From Primorskyibacter sedentarius (GTDB lineage: Bacteria; Pseudomonadota; Alphaproteobacteria; Rhodobacterales; Rhodobacteraceae), in the NCBI RefSeq assembly GCF_004342065.1, contig NZ_SLZU01000002.1, positions 248,001 through 312,000 on the forward strand: DNA of 64,000 nucleotides, read 5' to 3'. Positions 11,908-20,437 of the stretch are shown here, piece by piece; position 1 is the stretch's first letter, and each line of letters starts with the position of its first letter. Both the position numbers and the translations under genes were made by a program. A model generated the notes under the pieces. That model was not told the DNA's origin, searched no databases, and worked only from the letters and a program-made list of their open reading frames with translations.

Positions 11908-12861
11908 ATGAAAGACACGCAATTCGGACCCAAGGGCTGGACTCCAGACCGCCTCGGCACCCTCGCAGGCAAGACCTATGTCATCACCGGCGCCAATGCC
12001 GGGGCGGGGTTTCAGGCCGCGCGCATCCTGCTTAGCAAGGGCGCGAAAGTGGTCATGCTGAACCGAAGCGCCGAAAAATCGGCCGCTGCGATACAGGAAC
12101 TGACGCAGGAATTCGGCCCGGATGCCGAGGTCAGCTTCATCCGCATGGACCTTGCCGAACAGGCCTCTGTCCGCAGGGCCGCTGCGGAGGTGCTGCAAAC
12201 CGTGCCGCGCATCGACGCGCTGATCTGCAACGCCGCCATCGCGCAGGTGCCGACCCGCAAGCTGACGCCTGATGGTTTCGAAAGCCAGCTGGGCACCAAC
12301 CATTACGGCCATTTCACCCTTTGCGGAATGCTGTTCGACCGGATCGAGGCGTCGCAGGGCCGGATCGTCGTCGTGGCCAGCCTTGGCTACAATATGGGGC
12401 TGAAAACGATCCGCTTTGACGACATGAACTGGGAAACGGATTACGGCCCCAACACTGCCTATTCGCAAAGCAAACTGGCGCAGATGATGTTCGCCTACGA
12501 GCTTCAGGACAGGCTGGTCGCCGCAGGCCGCACCGGGGTCGAGGTCTTTGTCTGTCATCCCGGCTCTTCGGCGACCTCTCTGATTTCCACCAGCGGCAGC
12601 CGGACGATGCGGCTTATCTGGTGGCTGATGACCAAGACGCCGATGGTCCAGACCGCCGAGCAAGGCTCCTACCCCGAGGTGATGTGCGCGACCGAAGAGG
12701 CGCTGACCGAACAGCGCGCGCTCTACGGCCCCACCGGGACAAGGGAATTTGTCGGCCCGGTCGGCAAGGGCACGCTGAACGCCCATGCCTATGACAAGCA
12801 AGTCATGACCCGGCTTTGGGAGCGGTCCGAAAAGGACACAGGCTTCACCTGGGCGCTTTGA
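11908..12861 (+). CDS. Short-chain dehydrogenase/reductase (retinol-dehydrogenase-like)
   Basis: NAD(P)-dependent SDR oxidoreductase of 317 residues, longer than a minimal 250-residue SDR and resembling the retinol dehydrogenase/WWOX-like subgroup. Visible motifs: cofactor-binding TGANAGAGF, structural NAAIA, catalytic Ser in VVVASLGYN and the catalytic YSQSK. Substrate cannot be predicted. It is divergent from tetR across two matching operators, so it is likely induced by the unknown ligand of that repressor. Confidence 0.87.
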   Translation: MKDTQFGPKGWTPDRLGTLAGKTYVITGANAGAGFQAARILLSKGAKVVMLNRSAEKSAAAIQELTQEFGPDAEVSFIRMDLAEQASVRRAAAEVLQTVPRIDALICNAAIAQVPTRKLTPDGFESQLGTNHYGHFTLCGMLFDRIEASQGRIVVVASLGYNMGLKTIRFDDMNWETDYGPNTAYSQSKLAQMMFAYELQDRLVAAGRTGVEVFVCHPGSSATSLISTSGSRTMRLIWWLMTKTPMVQTAEQGSYPEVMCATEEALTEQRALYGPTGTREFVGPVGKGTLNAHAYDKQVMTRLWERSEKDTGFTWAL

Positions 12862-12936
12862 CCCGCCTGGATACCGGGGGCGTCTCAAACGCAACGGGTC
12901 GCCCTCGGACCGGATATTCGCTAGAAAGGCCGCCTT

Positions 12937-13437
12937 ATGGATATCGTGAAAACTGCCAGTGACTGGGCGCGGTTCGAAATGCACGCCGCCTTGGTCTTCG
13001 CGGGCTTCGGGCTGGCCTTCCTGCTGTCAGGTCTGGGCTTTCGCCAGCTTGGCAGCACCGATCTGGCCCGCGCATTTGTCATCCCGATGCTGGTGGCGGG
13101 CGTCTTGCTGTTGATCCTTGGGGTCGGTCTGTTCCTGCCTGCCCAGACCCGGCTTGCCTCCCTGCCGACGACCTATGCCAGCGACAGCACCGCCTTCCTG
13201 ACCGCCGAGCTTGCCCGCGCCGACAAGGTGCTGAACGATTACCGTTTCGCGGTGTTTCGGCTCTTCCCGGCGATCATCGCGCTCTGTGCGCTGGCGCTCC
13301 CGTTCCTTACCGGCCCCTATTGGCGGGCAAGCCTGATCACCGCGATCGCCATGTTCACCGCGCTTATCCTCGTCGACAGCAACGCCAATGCGCGCCTGCT
13401 CGCCTATAAGGCCGAACTGACCAGAGCACCCGATTAG
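12937..13437 (+). CDS. Uncharacterised membrane protein, four predicted TM segments
   Basis: 166 residues. Hydrophobic stretches at roughly 17-37, 47-67, 105-125 and 128-148 suggest four membrane helices, with a polar loop (residues 70-103) between the second and third. No enzyme motif was recognised. It starts 75 bp after the SDR gene on the same strand and is followed by corA 121 bp later, so a shared transcript is possible. Function unknown. Confidence 0.7.
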   Translation: MDIVKTASDWARFEMHAALVFAGFGLAFLLSGLGFRQLGSTDLARAFVIPMLVAGVLLLILGVGLFLPAQTRLASLPTTYASDSTAFLTAELARADKVLNDYRFAVFRLFPAIIALCALALPFLTGPYWRASLITAIAMFTALILVDSNANARLLAYKAELTRAPD

Positions 13438-13558
13438 GCGCGCCGACGCGATCCAACCTTGCCTTTGATACGCGCCAAAGGCATGTCGGAAGGGTGTGAA
13501 AGGGGCGCGCCCGCGCTGGATCGCACGCAGCAGTTTACGGCACGGATGGTCACGGCAC

Positions 13559-14512
13559 ATGCTGAAACGATACGGACATTCCGACAAAACCGGCCCGGAC
13601 GGCCGGCCCACAGGCGGGTGGATCGACGTCGTCTCGCCCACGCCTGCGGATGAGGCAGAGGTCGAAACGCTGCTTGGCATCGACATCCCGACCCATGACG
13701 ACATCCGCAGCATCGAACCCTCCAGCAGGCTTTACCGCGACGGTGATGGCGTCTTTGCGGCGGCCCAGATCGTCCTTCGCGGCGACAGCCCCTCCCCGCG
13801 CACCATGAGCGTGGCCTTCGTGCTGAAGCGCCAGACGCTTCTGACCGTGCGCTATGATGACAGCAAGGTGTTCGATCTCTTCGCCGCAGATTGCATCCGA
13901 ATGCCCGATACCGCCCGCTCCGGGGAGCACGGGCTGATCGGCCTCCTCGAAGCCATTGTTGACCGCACGGCAGAGCTTCTGGAGACGGTTGGCGACGCGG
14001 TCGATGACATGCCGGAACGTATCCACCCGGCGGCGGGCGAGCTGGGCAAGCGCCGCGATGTGGCAGAGCTTCAGACCGTACTGGCCGAAATCCAGCTCAT
14101 GCATCGGCGCACCGCGAAGGCGCGCGAAAGTCTGGTGTCGCTGGGGCGGATGATCGGCTACCTGATGGTGCAGCCCGAATTTCAGGGCGCAGAGATCGGG
14201 CCGCGCGCCAAAAGCGTCGCAAGCGACATCGTTTCGCTGTCGGATCATGCAAGCTTTGTCGCGCAGAACATCCAGTTTGTCCTCGACGCCGCCCTGGGCA
14301 TGGTCGGGATCGAACAGAACGCCATTGTGAAGTTCTTCTCCATCGTTGCGGTCGTGCTGCTGCCGCCGACGCTGATCGCCGGAATCTACGGGATGAATTT
14401 CACGGCCATGCCAGAACTCTCCTGGCCCTGGGGTTATCCCCTGGCGTTGCTGGCCATGACCTCTTCGGCGATTCTGCCCTATCTCTGGTGTCGCCGTCGC
14501 GGCTGGTTGTGA
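13559..14512 (+). CDS. CorA-family divalent metal ion transporter
   Basis: Inner-membrane Mg2+/Co2+-type channel with a large N-terminal cytoplasmic domain and two C-terminal membrane helices. The selectivity signature YGMNF lies between the two helices and is followed by the acidic/aromatic MPELSWPWGYPL loop. Start ATG at 13559 (MLKRYGHSDK) gives 317 residues, the normal length; an in-frame ATG at 13496 adds Arg-rich sequence unlike the family. The specific metal cannot be read from sequence. Confidence 0.9.
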   Translation: MLKRYGHSDKTGPDGRPTGGWIDVVSPTPADEAEVETLLGIDIPTHDDIRSIEPSSRLYRDGDGVFAAAQIVLRGDSPSPRTMSVAFVLKRQTLLTVRYDDSKVFDLFAADCIRMPDTARSGEHGLIGLLEAIVDRTAELLETVGDAVDDMPERIHPAAGELGKRRDVAELQTVLAEIQLMHRRTAKARESLVSLGRMIGYLMVQPEFQGAEIGPRAKSVASDIVSLSDHASFVAQNIQFVLDAALGMVGIEQNAIVKFFSIVAVVLLPPTLIAGIYGMNFTAMPELSWPWGYPLALLAMTSSAILPYLWCRRRGWL

Positions 14513-14626
14513 TCGCCCCCGAAACGACGCGATCTTTCCCGAACGAGGCGGCGCAAAGCCCCTGCCGAACCCGCCGCCTGTCAGCCTCGGATCGGTCGGA
14601 TTCTGGCGGATCTGCGGGGCTACAGG

Positions 14627-14656
14627 GCTTTTGTACCAAACGGGGGTACAAAAAGC
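14627..14656. terminator. Bidirectional terminator between corA and ubiG
   Basis: GCTTTTGTACC (14627-14637) and GGTACAAAAAGC (14645-14656) pair nearly perfectly around a 7-nt loop, with T and A runs inside the arms. It lies between convergent genes. Confidence 0.6.
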
Positions 14657-14672
14657 ACAAAAGGCCCCAAAC

Positions 14673-15422
14673 TCAGGCGTCGGGTCGCAGGCTGGCGGTG
14701 ACGTAATTGACGCTCAGATCCCGGTCAGACAGGCTCCATTGCCACGAGATCGGGTTGAAGACAAAGCCCTTGCGATCCACCGGGTCCAGCCCCGCCTCGC
14801 GCAACAGCGCGAAAAGCTCCTCCGGCGTGATGAACTTGGACCATTCATGCGTGCCCTTGGGCAGCCAACGCATGACGTATTCCGCGCCAACGATCGCCAC
14901 GGCAAAGCTCTTTGGGTTACGATTGATCGTCGAACAAAGGTGTAACCCACCGGGTTTCAACAGATTTTTGCAGGCGGTAAGATAGGTGAGCGGATCGGCC
15001 ACATGCTCGACCACCTCCATGTTCAGCACCACGTCGAACTGTTCACCCGCCTCTGCCATCGCCTCTGCCGTGGTGTGGCGATAGTCGATTTCCAGCCCGG
15101 ATTGCTGCGCATGGACCTGTGCGACAGGGATGTTCCGCTCTGCCGCGTCCGCGCCGATCACCTTGGCCCCAAGACGCGCCATGGGTTCACATAAAAGCCC
15201 GCCACCACAGCCGATATCCAGAATGCGCAAGCCTTCGAAGGGACGCAACTCCTTGAGATCACGATCAAATTCCGCAGCGATCTGCGAAGTGATGTAATCC
15301 AGCCTGCACGGGTTGAGCATATGCAACGGCTTGAACTTGCCGTTCGGGTCCCACCATTCGGCAGCCATCGCTTCGAATTTGGCAATTTCCGACGGGTCGA
15401 CCGTTGTCTGTGTTGCCTGCAT
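14673..15422 (-). CDS. ubiG: Ubiquinone biosynthesis O-methyltransferase UbiG
   Basis: SAM-dependent methyltransferase that performs both O-methylations in ubiquinone synthesis. 249 residues. It starts [26 protein letters not shown], the typical N-terminus. SAM motif I is [20 protein letters not shown], followed by [12 protein letters not shown] and the post-motif [11 protein letters not shown]. The GTHEW(S)KFITPEEL segment matches the UbiG membrane-contact region. It diverges from proline iminopeptidase, with a TATAAT on its strand at 15455-15460. Confidence 0.95.
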   Translation of the reverse strand: MQATQTTVDPSEIAKFEAMAAEWWDPNGKFKPLHMLNPCRLDYITSQIAAEFDRDLKELRPFEGLRILDIGCGGGLLCEPMARLGAKVIGADAAERNIPVAQVHAQQSGLEIDYRHTTAEAMAEAGEQFDVVLNMEVVEHVADPLTYLTACKNLLKPGGLHLCSTINRNPKSFAVAIVGAEYVMRWLPKGTHEWSKFITPEELFALLREAGLDPVDRKGFVFNPISWQWSLSDRDLSVNYVTASLRPDA

Positions 15423-15470
15423 TGCGAAGTTCCTGTGTTCTTTGTCCGTGCACGATTATATAGAACTGAT

Positions 15471-16442
15471 ATGGACAAATTCTCGGGCCAAAAGCGCGCA
15501 GTGCAGCATCTTTATCCCCCCGTCGATCCTTTCGACCAACGCATGATGGAGGTCGGCGGCGGCCACACCATCTATGTCGAGCAGTGCGGCAACCCGGACG
15601 GCATTCCGGTGATCGTGCTGCACGGTGGCCCCGGCGGCGGGTGCAGCCCGGCGATGCGGCGCTATTTTGACCCCAAAGCGTTTCGGGTGGTGCTGTTCGA
15701 TCAGCGCGGATGTGGCCGTTCAAGACCCCATGCCAGCGTGGTGAACAACACCACATGGGACCTCGTCGCCGACATTGAACGCATCCGGGACACGCTGGAA
15801 ATCGAGCAATTCATCGTCTTTGGCGGCAGCTGGGGCGCCACGCTTGCGCTGATTTATGCAGAGGCCCATCCGGAACGTGTCAGCAATCTTGTGCTGCGTG
15901 GCGTCTTCATGATGACCCAGGCAGAGCTTGACTGGTTCTACGGTGGCGGAGCCGGGCTTTTCTGGCCTGAACCGTGGGCGCGGTTTTCGGATCTGATCCC
16001 CGAGGAAGAGCGCGGCGACATGATCGGCGCCTATCACAAGCGACTCTTCTGTGGCGATCTCCGGATCGAGACGCAATATGCAAAGGCTTGGTCTGCTTGG
16101 GAAAATGCGCTTGCGTCGGTTTATTCCAGCGGATCCGGCGGCGATGCCCCCGGTGAATATGCGCGCGCCTTTGCGAGGTTGGAAAACCACTATTTCACCA
16201 ATGCCGGTTTCCTTGATTTCGACGGACAGATCTTGGCGCAGGTCGACCGGATCGCGCATATTCCGGGCGTCATTGTTCAGGGGCGTTATGACATGATTTG
16301 CCCGCCCGCGCGCGCCTGGCAGCTGGCAGAGGCCTGGCCCAACGCCGAGATGCGGATGATCCGCAACGCAGGCCACGCCCTGTCCGAACCCGGCATCAGT
16401 GCAGAACTTGTGCGCACGATGGATCAATTGGCCGCGCGTTGA
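15471..16442 (+). CDS. pip: Proline iminopeptidase (alpha/beta hydrolase, S33)
   Basis: Cytosolic aminopeptidase that releases N-terminal proline. 323 residues. HGGPGGGCSP forms the oxyanion/substrate loop, GGSWG holds the serine nucleophile, GRYDMICPP carries the acid and NAGHALSEP the His. Start ATG at 15471 (MDKFSGQKRAVQHLYPPVDPF) fits the family. There is no visible Shine-Dalgarno, and a TATATA element lies only 9-14 nt upstream, so a leaderless message is possible. The gene is divergent from ubiG. Confidence 0.93.
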   Translation: MDKFSGQKRAVQHLYPPVDPFDQRMMEVGGGHTIYVEQCGNPDGIPVIVLHGGPGGGCSPAMRRYFDPKAFRVVLFDQRGCGRSRPHASVVNNTTWDLVADIERIRDTLEIEQFIVFGGSWGATLALIYAEAHPERVSNLVLRGVFMMTQAELDWFYGGGAGLFWPEPWARFSDLIPEEERGDMIGAYHKRLFCGDLRIETQYAKAWSAWENALASVYSSGSGGDAPGEYARAFARLENHYFTNAGFLDFDGQILAQVDRIAHIPGVIVQGRYDMICPPARAWQLAEAWPNAEMRMIRNAGHALSEPGISAELVRTMDQLAAR

Positions 16443-16535
16443 GTCAATATCACCTTTGATAACCAAAGGGCTTTACAGATCGCGTTCAGCCGTTAGGCTT
16501 TGATGCTCTGATAGCAACCGAGCGAAAGAGGTCAG

Positions 16536-17534
16536 GTGTCGCAAGTACTCCGCATTATCCTGCAACGTATCGCCTTGGGTATTCTGACCCTGTTCATCGT
16601 TTCCATCGTCATTTTCACCGCGGTAAACATGCTGCCGGGGGACTTCGCTCAGGCGATCCTTGGGCAGGGCGCCACGCCGGAGGCCATCGAGTCGATCCGC
16701 CGGGACCTCGGGCTCGACCAGCCGCCGATACAGCGCTACTTCGCCTGGCTCGCGGGAGCTGTGCAGGGCGATCTGGGCACATCCTTTGCCCAGGCAAACT
16801 TTTCCAGCTTTGTCGGCGCTGACAGCGGGGGGAGCGATGTCACCGTCGCCACGCAGATTGCCCCGAGATTTGCCAACACGATGTTTCTGGCCGGGGTAAC
16901 CGCCTGTATCGCCGTGCCTTTTTCGATCATGTTGGGCGTGCTGGCGGCGCTTTACCGGAACTCTGCCTTTGACAGGGCGGCGAACATCTTCACGCTCAGC
17001 TCGATCTCCAGCCCGGAATTCTTTCTGGCCTATGTGCTGATCCTGTTCCTCGCGGTGCTGAACCCGGTGCTTCCGTCCCTGTCCAATATCTATGACGGCA
17101 TGGAATTCGGCGAACGCCTGCAAAAGACCCTGCTGCCCGCGCTGACCCTGACGCTGGTCGTGACGGCACATATGATGCGCATGACACGCGCCGCGATCAT
17201 CAATCTGCTCGCCTCCCCGTATATCGAGATGGCGCGCCTCAAAGGTCTGTCGCCGCTGCGGGTCATCGTGAAGCACGCCCTGCCGAACGCGCTGGCGCCG
17301 ATCATCAACGTTGTCGCGCTGAACCTGGCCTACCTGATTACCGGCGTGGTCGTGGTCGAAGTGGTCTTTGTCTATCCCGGCATTGGGCAGCTCTTTGTTG
17401 ACGGGGTCAAAACGCGGGATATCCCGCTGGTGCAGGCTTGCTGCCTGATCTTCGCGGGGGCCTATATTCTTTTGAACCTGACCGCGGATATCCTGTCCAT
17501 CCTTTCCAATCCGCGGCTGAGGCACCCGAAATGA
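16536..17534 (+). CDS. Peptide-type ABC transporter permease (DppB-like)
   Basis: First membrane subunit of a family-5 (dipeptide/oligopeptide/nickel) ABC importer. 332 residues with about six membrane helices. The N-terminus LRIILQRIALGILTLFIVSIVIF and the EAA loop EMARLKGLSPLRVIVKHALPNAL, which contacts the ATPase, are typical. GTG at 16536 follows AAAGAGG. The stop overlaps the next gene's ATG (ATGA at 17531-17534), indicating translational coupling. Substrate not determinable. Confidence 0.9.
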   Translation: MSQVLRIILQRIALGILTLFIVSIVIFTAVNMLPGDFAQAILGQGATPEAIESIRRDLGLDQPPIQRYFAWLAGAVQGDLGTSFAQANFSSFVGADSGGSDVTVATQIAPRFANTMFLAGVTACIAVPFSIMLGVLAALYRNSAFDRAANIFTLSSISSPEFFLAYVLILFLAVLNPVLPSLSNIYDGMEFGERLQKTLLPALTLTLVVTAHMMRMTRAAIINLLASPYIEMARLKGLSPLRVIVKHALPNALAPIINVVALNLAYLITGVVVVEVVFVYPGIGQLFVDGVKTRDIPLVQACCLIFAGAYILLNLTADILSILSNPRLRHPK

Positions 17535-18703
17535 GCGTCATTCTCTGGATTCTGGCAGCGCTCGCCGCGATTTCCCTGAGCGGCTGGGTCTTTCGACTTG
17601 CCGGGCAGAAGATCACCGGAAACAGCCCGCGCTTTCGGGACATGCCCTTCGCCGTCGCTTTCGGATACGCGCTGGCCGCCGCAGCCGTGTTGGGCGGTGT
17701 CTGGCTGTGGTTTCAGCCGGGGGCGACCTTTTTCCGCTGGGCGGTGCAAGGCTTTGTGATCTTTGCCATCGCGGCGTGGCTGTTCCGCCTTCTGGGGCGC
17801 GCGGTCGGCACGGCGGGTACGAGAAAGCTGTTCCGACAAATGCCGCTGACGGCGAGCTTTGGTATTCTGGTCATCCTGATCTACGCCGTCCTGTCGATTT
17901 TCGCAGGCGTCATCGCGCCCTATGGGCAGGCAGAGGTGTTTGACCAGGTCAACGCGCTGCCCGGCGGCAACGCTGCCACGGGGGGCAATCCCGATCACCT
18001 TCTGGGCACGGACCAGATTGGCCGCGATCTGCTCTCCCGCCTGATCTACGGCGCGCAGAATACCGTGGGCATCGCCTTCGTAACGACCTGTATCGCCTTC
18101 TTTCTGGGCGGCTCTCTGGGGTTCCTCGCCGCGACGTTGCAGGGGTGGCTCGATCAGGTGCTCAGCCGGGCGGTGGATGTGCTGATGGCCATTCCGTCGC
18201 TGATCTTTGCCCTGCTGCTGATGACCATCGCCAGCGCCTGGGCCGGGTCGGAAAAATGGCTGCTGACGGTCTACATGGTCCTCATCATCGCCGTGATCGA
18301 TTCCACCCGGGTGTTCCGACTGGCCCGCGCGGTCGGGCTGAACATCGTTGTGATGGATTATATCGAGGCCGCCAAGCTGCGCGGCGAAGGGCTGAGATAC
18401 CTTATCTTCAAGGAGATCCTGCCCAACGCCTACGCGCCTTTGCTGGCGGAATTCGGGCTGCGCTTCTGCTTTGTCTTCCTGACCATCGCGTCGCTCAGTT
18501 TTCTGGGTGTCGGCATCCAGCCACCGCTGGCCGATTGGGGCACGATGGTGCGTGACCTTGCGCAGTTCATCAACTTCGCGGCGTTCTCACCGCTGACTGC
18601 CGCGCTTCCCCTGATGGCCGCAGGTGCCATCGCGCTGTTGACCGTGGCGGTGAATTTCGTGGTGGACTGGATGCTTCACCGGACCTCCGGGCTGAAGGAT
18701 TGA
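17531..18703 (+). CDS. Peptide-type ABC transporter permease (DppC-like) with N-terminal membrane extension
   Basis: Second permease of the importer. The DppC-like core begins near residue 112 (ASFGILVILIYAVLSIFAGV) and has the EAA loop EAAKLRGEGLRYLIFKEILPNAY and the typical ASLSFLGVGIQPP. The protein is 390 residues, about 90-100 longer than usual; the extra N-terminus contains about three hydrophobic segments (about 3-22, 40-62, 70-92). Start ATG at 17531 overlaps the previous stop, so the extension is probably real and not a start-site error. The ATPase gene follows after 4 bp. Confidence 0.88.
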   Translation: MSVILWILAALAAISLSGWVFRLAGQKITGNSPRFRDMPFAVAFGYALAAAAVLGGVWLWFQPGATFFRWAVQGFVIFAIAAWLFRLLGRAVGTAGTRKLFRQMPLTASFGILVILIYAVLSIFAGVIAPYGQAEVFDQVNALPGGNAATGGNPDHLLGTDQIGRDLLSRLIYGAQNTVGIAFVTTCIAFFLGGSLGFLAATLQGWLDQVLSRAVDVLMAIPSLIFALLLMTIASAWAGSEKWLLTVYMVLIIAVIDSTRVFRLARAVGLNIVVMDYIEAAKLRGEGLRYLIFKEILPNAYAPLLAEFGLRFCFVFLTIASLSFLGVGIQPPLADWGTMVRDLAQFINFAAFSPLTAALPLMAAGAIALLTVAVNFVVDWMLHRTSGLKD

Positions 18704-18707
18704 TACA

Positions 18708-20357
18708 GTGACCGACCTCTTGTTGAAAATCCGCGGGCTGAAGATCGAGGGCCGGTCGGATGAAATTTGGAACCCGATCATCAACGGCGTGGATCTTGAT
18801 CTGCGCAAGGGCGAGGTTCTGGGCCTGATCGGTGAAAGCGGCGCGGGCAAATCCACCATCGGGCTGGCGGGGATGGGCTTTACCCGCGACGGGGTGCGCA
18901 TATCCGGCGGGTCGGTGGAATTTGACGGCATCGATCTGGTCAACGCCTCGGCCGAGGTCAAACGCAAGTTGCTGGGCAGCCGCATCGCCTATGTCGCGCA
19001 ATCCGCCGCTGCCAGCTTTAACCCGGCCCACAAGCTGATTGACCAGCATACCGAAGCACCCGTGCAGCACGGGGTCATGTCGCGTGCCGAAAGCGCCGCC
19101 GACGCGGTAGAGCTATACCGGCGTCTGCGCCTGCCAAACCCCGAAGAGATCGGCTTTCGCTACCCCCATCAGGTTTCGGGCGGGCAGTTGCAGCGGGCGA
19201 TGACGGCGATGGCGATGTCCTGTCGGCCCGATCTCATCATCTTTGACGAGCCGACAACTGCGCTGGACGTGACCACGCAGATCGAGGTTCTGGCCTCTAT
19301 CCGTGACATCGTGGAGCAGTTCGACACGGCGGCAATCTACATCACCCATGATCTGGCGGTGGTGGCGCAGATGGCCGACCGCATCAAGGTTTTGCTGAAG
19401 GGTGACGAGGTCGAAGAGGCCGAGACCCGCGAAATGCTGTCCCATCCCAAAGAGGATTACACCAAGAGCCTTTGGGCCGTCCGCGAATTCAAGCGCCCGC
19501 AGAAACCGGCCGTCGCCGCGGGCGCTACCCCCGTCGTGTCCGTCCGAAAGGTGACTGCGGCCTACGGCAAGGTGAAGGTGCTGCAGAATGTCAGTTTCGA
19601 CATTCACGAGGGCCGGACCGTCGCCGTTGTGGGAGAGAGCGGGTCCGGCAAATCCACGACCGCGCGCTGCATCACCGGATTGTTGCCGCCGCTGAGCGGG
19701 TCGATCCAGTTCGACGGGGTCGAGATGCCCGCCGATTACCGCAAGCGCAGCAAGGACCAGCTTCGGCAGGTGCAGATGATCTACCAGATGGCCGATACCG
19801 CGCTGAACCCGCGCAAGAGCATCGGCGAGATTATCGGCCGACCGGTCCAGTTCTACATGGGCCTTCGCGGTCGCGAGAAACGGCGCCGGGTAGAGCAGCT
19901 TCTGGACGAGATCGAGCTGCCCGCAGATCAGTATTTCGACCGGTTGCCATCGGAACTGTCCGGTGGCCAGAAACAGCGCATCGGCATCGCACGCGCACTG
20001 GCGGCAGAGCCGCGATTCATCATCTGCGACGAGGTCACCAGCGCGCTGGACCAACTGGTTGCCGAGGGTATCCTGAAACTGCTTGCGCGTTTGCAGGATG
20101 ACCTGAAGCTTAGCTACATGTTCATCACGCATGACCTGGCCACCGTAAGGTCCATCGCCGACGAGGTGGTCGTGATGAAAGAGGGCAAGGTGATCGAGCA
20201 GGGCCCGAAGGCCGAAATGTTCCGCCCGCCGCATCACGCCTATACCGATCTTCTGCTCAGTTCCGTACCGGAGATGGACCCGGATTGGCTGTCGAATCTG
20301 CTGAAAGAACGTGGAGTTGATAACATCGGCGACGCGGCTGTTGATAAGATGGGATGA
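18708..20357 (+). CDS. ABC transporter ATP-binding protein, DppD-DppF fusion
   Basis: A 549-residue protein with two complete ATPase domains in tandem. NBD1: GESGAGKST, signature VSGGQLQRA, Walker B IIFDEPTTALD. NBD2: GESGSGKST, LSGGQKQRIGIARAL, IICDEVTSALD. It powers the peptide-type importer; the fused form replaces separate DppD and DppF proteins. GTG start at 18708 is 4 bp after the permease stop. The substrate-binding protein follows in the same operon. Confidence 0.92.
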   Translation: MTDLLLKIRGLKIEGRSDEIWNPIINGVDLDLRKGEVLGLIGESGAGKSTIGLAGMGFTRDGVRISGGSVEFDGIDLVNASAEVKRKLLGSRIAYVAQSAAASFNPAHKLIDQHTEAPVQHGVMSRAESAADAVELYRRLRLPNPEEIGFRYPHQVSGGQLQRAMTAMAMSCRPDLIIFDEPTTALDVTTQIEVLASIRDIVEQFDTAAIYITHDLAVVAQMADRIKVLLKGDEVEEAETREMLSHPKEDYTKSLWAVREFKRPQKPAVAAGATPVVSVRKVTAAYGKVKVLQNVSFDIHEGRTVAVVGESGSGKSTTARCITGLLPPLSGSIQFDGVEMPADYRKRSKDQLRQVQMIYQMADTALNPRKSIGEIIGRPVQFYMGLRGREKRRRVEQLLDEIELPADQYFDRLPSELSGGQKQRIGIARALAAEPRFIICDEVTSALDQLVAEGILKLLARLQDDLKLSYMFITHDLATVRSIADEVVVMKEGKVIEQGPKAEMFRPPHHAYTDLLLSSVPEMDPDWLSNLLKERGVDNIGDAAVDKMG

Positions 20358-20393
20358 GAATCACCCCCCGCCTGACGGTACGGGTGCAAAAAT

Positions 20394-20410
20394 TCGCGGG
20401 AAATCCGCGA
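20394..20410 (+). other. Intercistronic hairpin before the substrate-binding protein
   Basis: TCGCGG (20394-20399), GAAAT loop, CCGCGA (20405-20410) in the 80-bp gap before the binding-protein gene. Similar hairpins in transporter operons stabilise the binding-protein mRNA segment; that role is inferred here. Confidence 0.35.
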
Positions 20411-20437
20411 TAGGAAATAACAGGGAGACTACGAAAG

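Noticed and set aside
16453-16469. Terminator after pip (CCTTTG-ATAAC-CAAAGG)
   Set aside because: Only a 6-bp AT-rich stem without T-tract; too weak to annotate.
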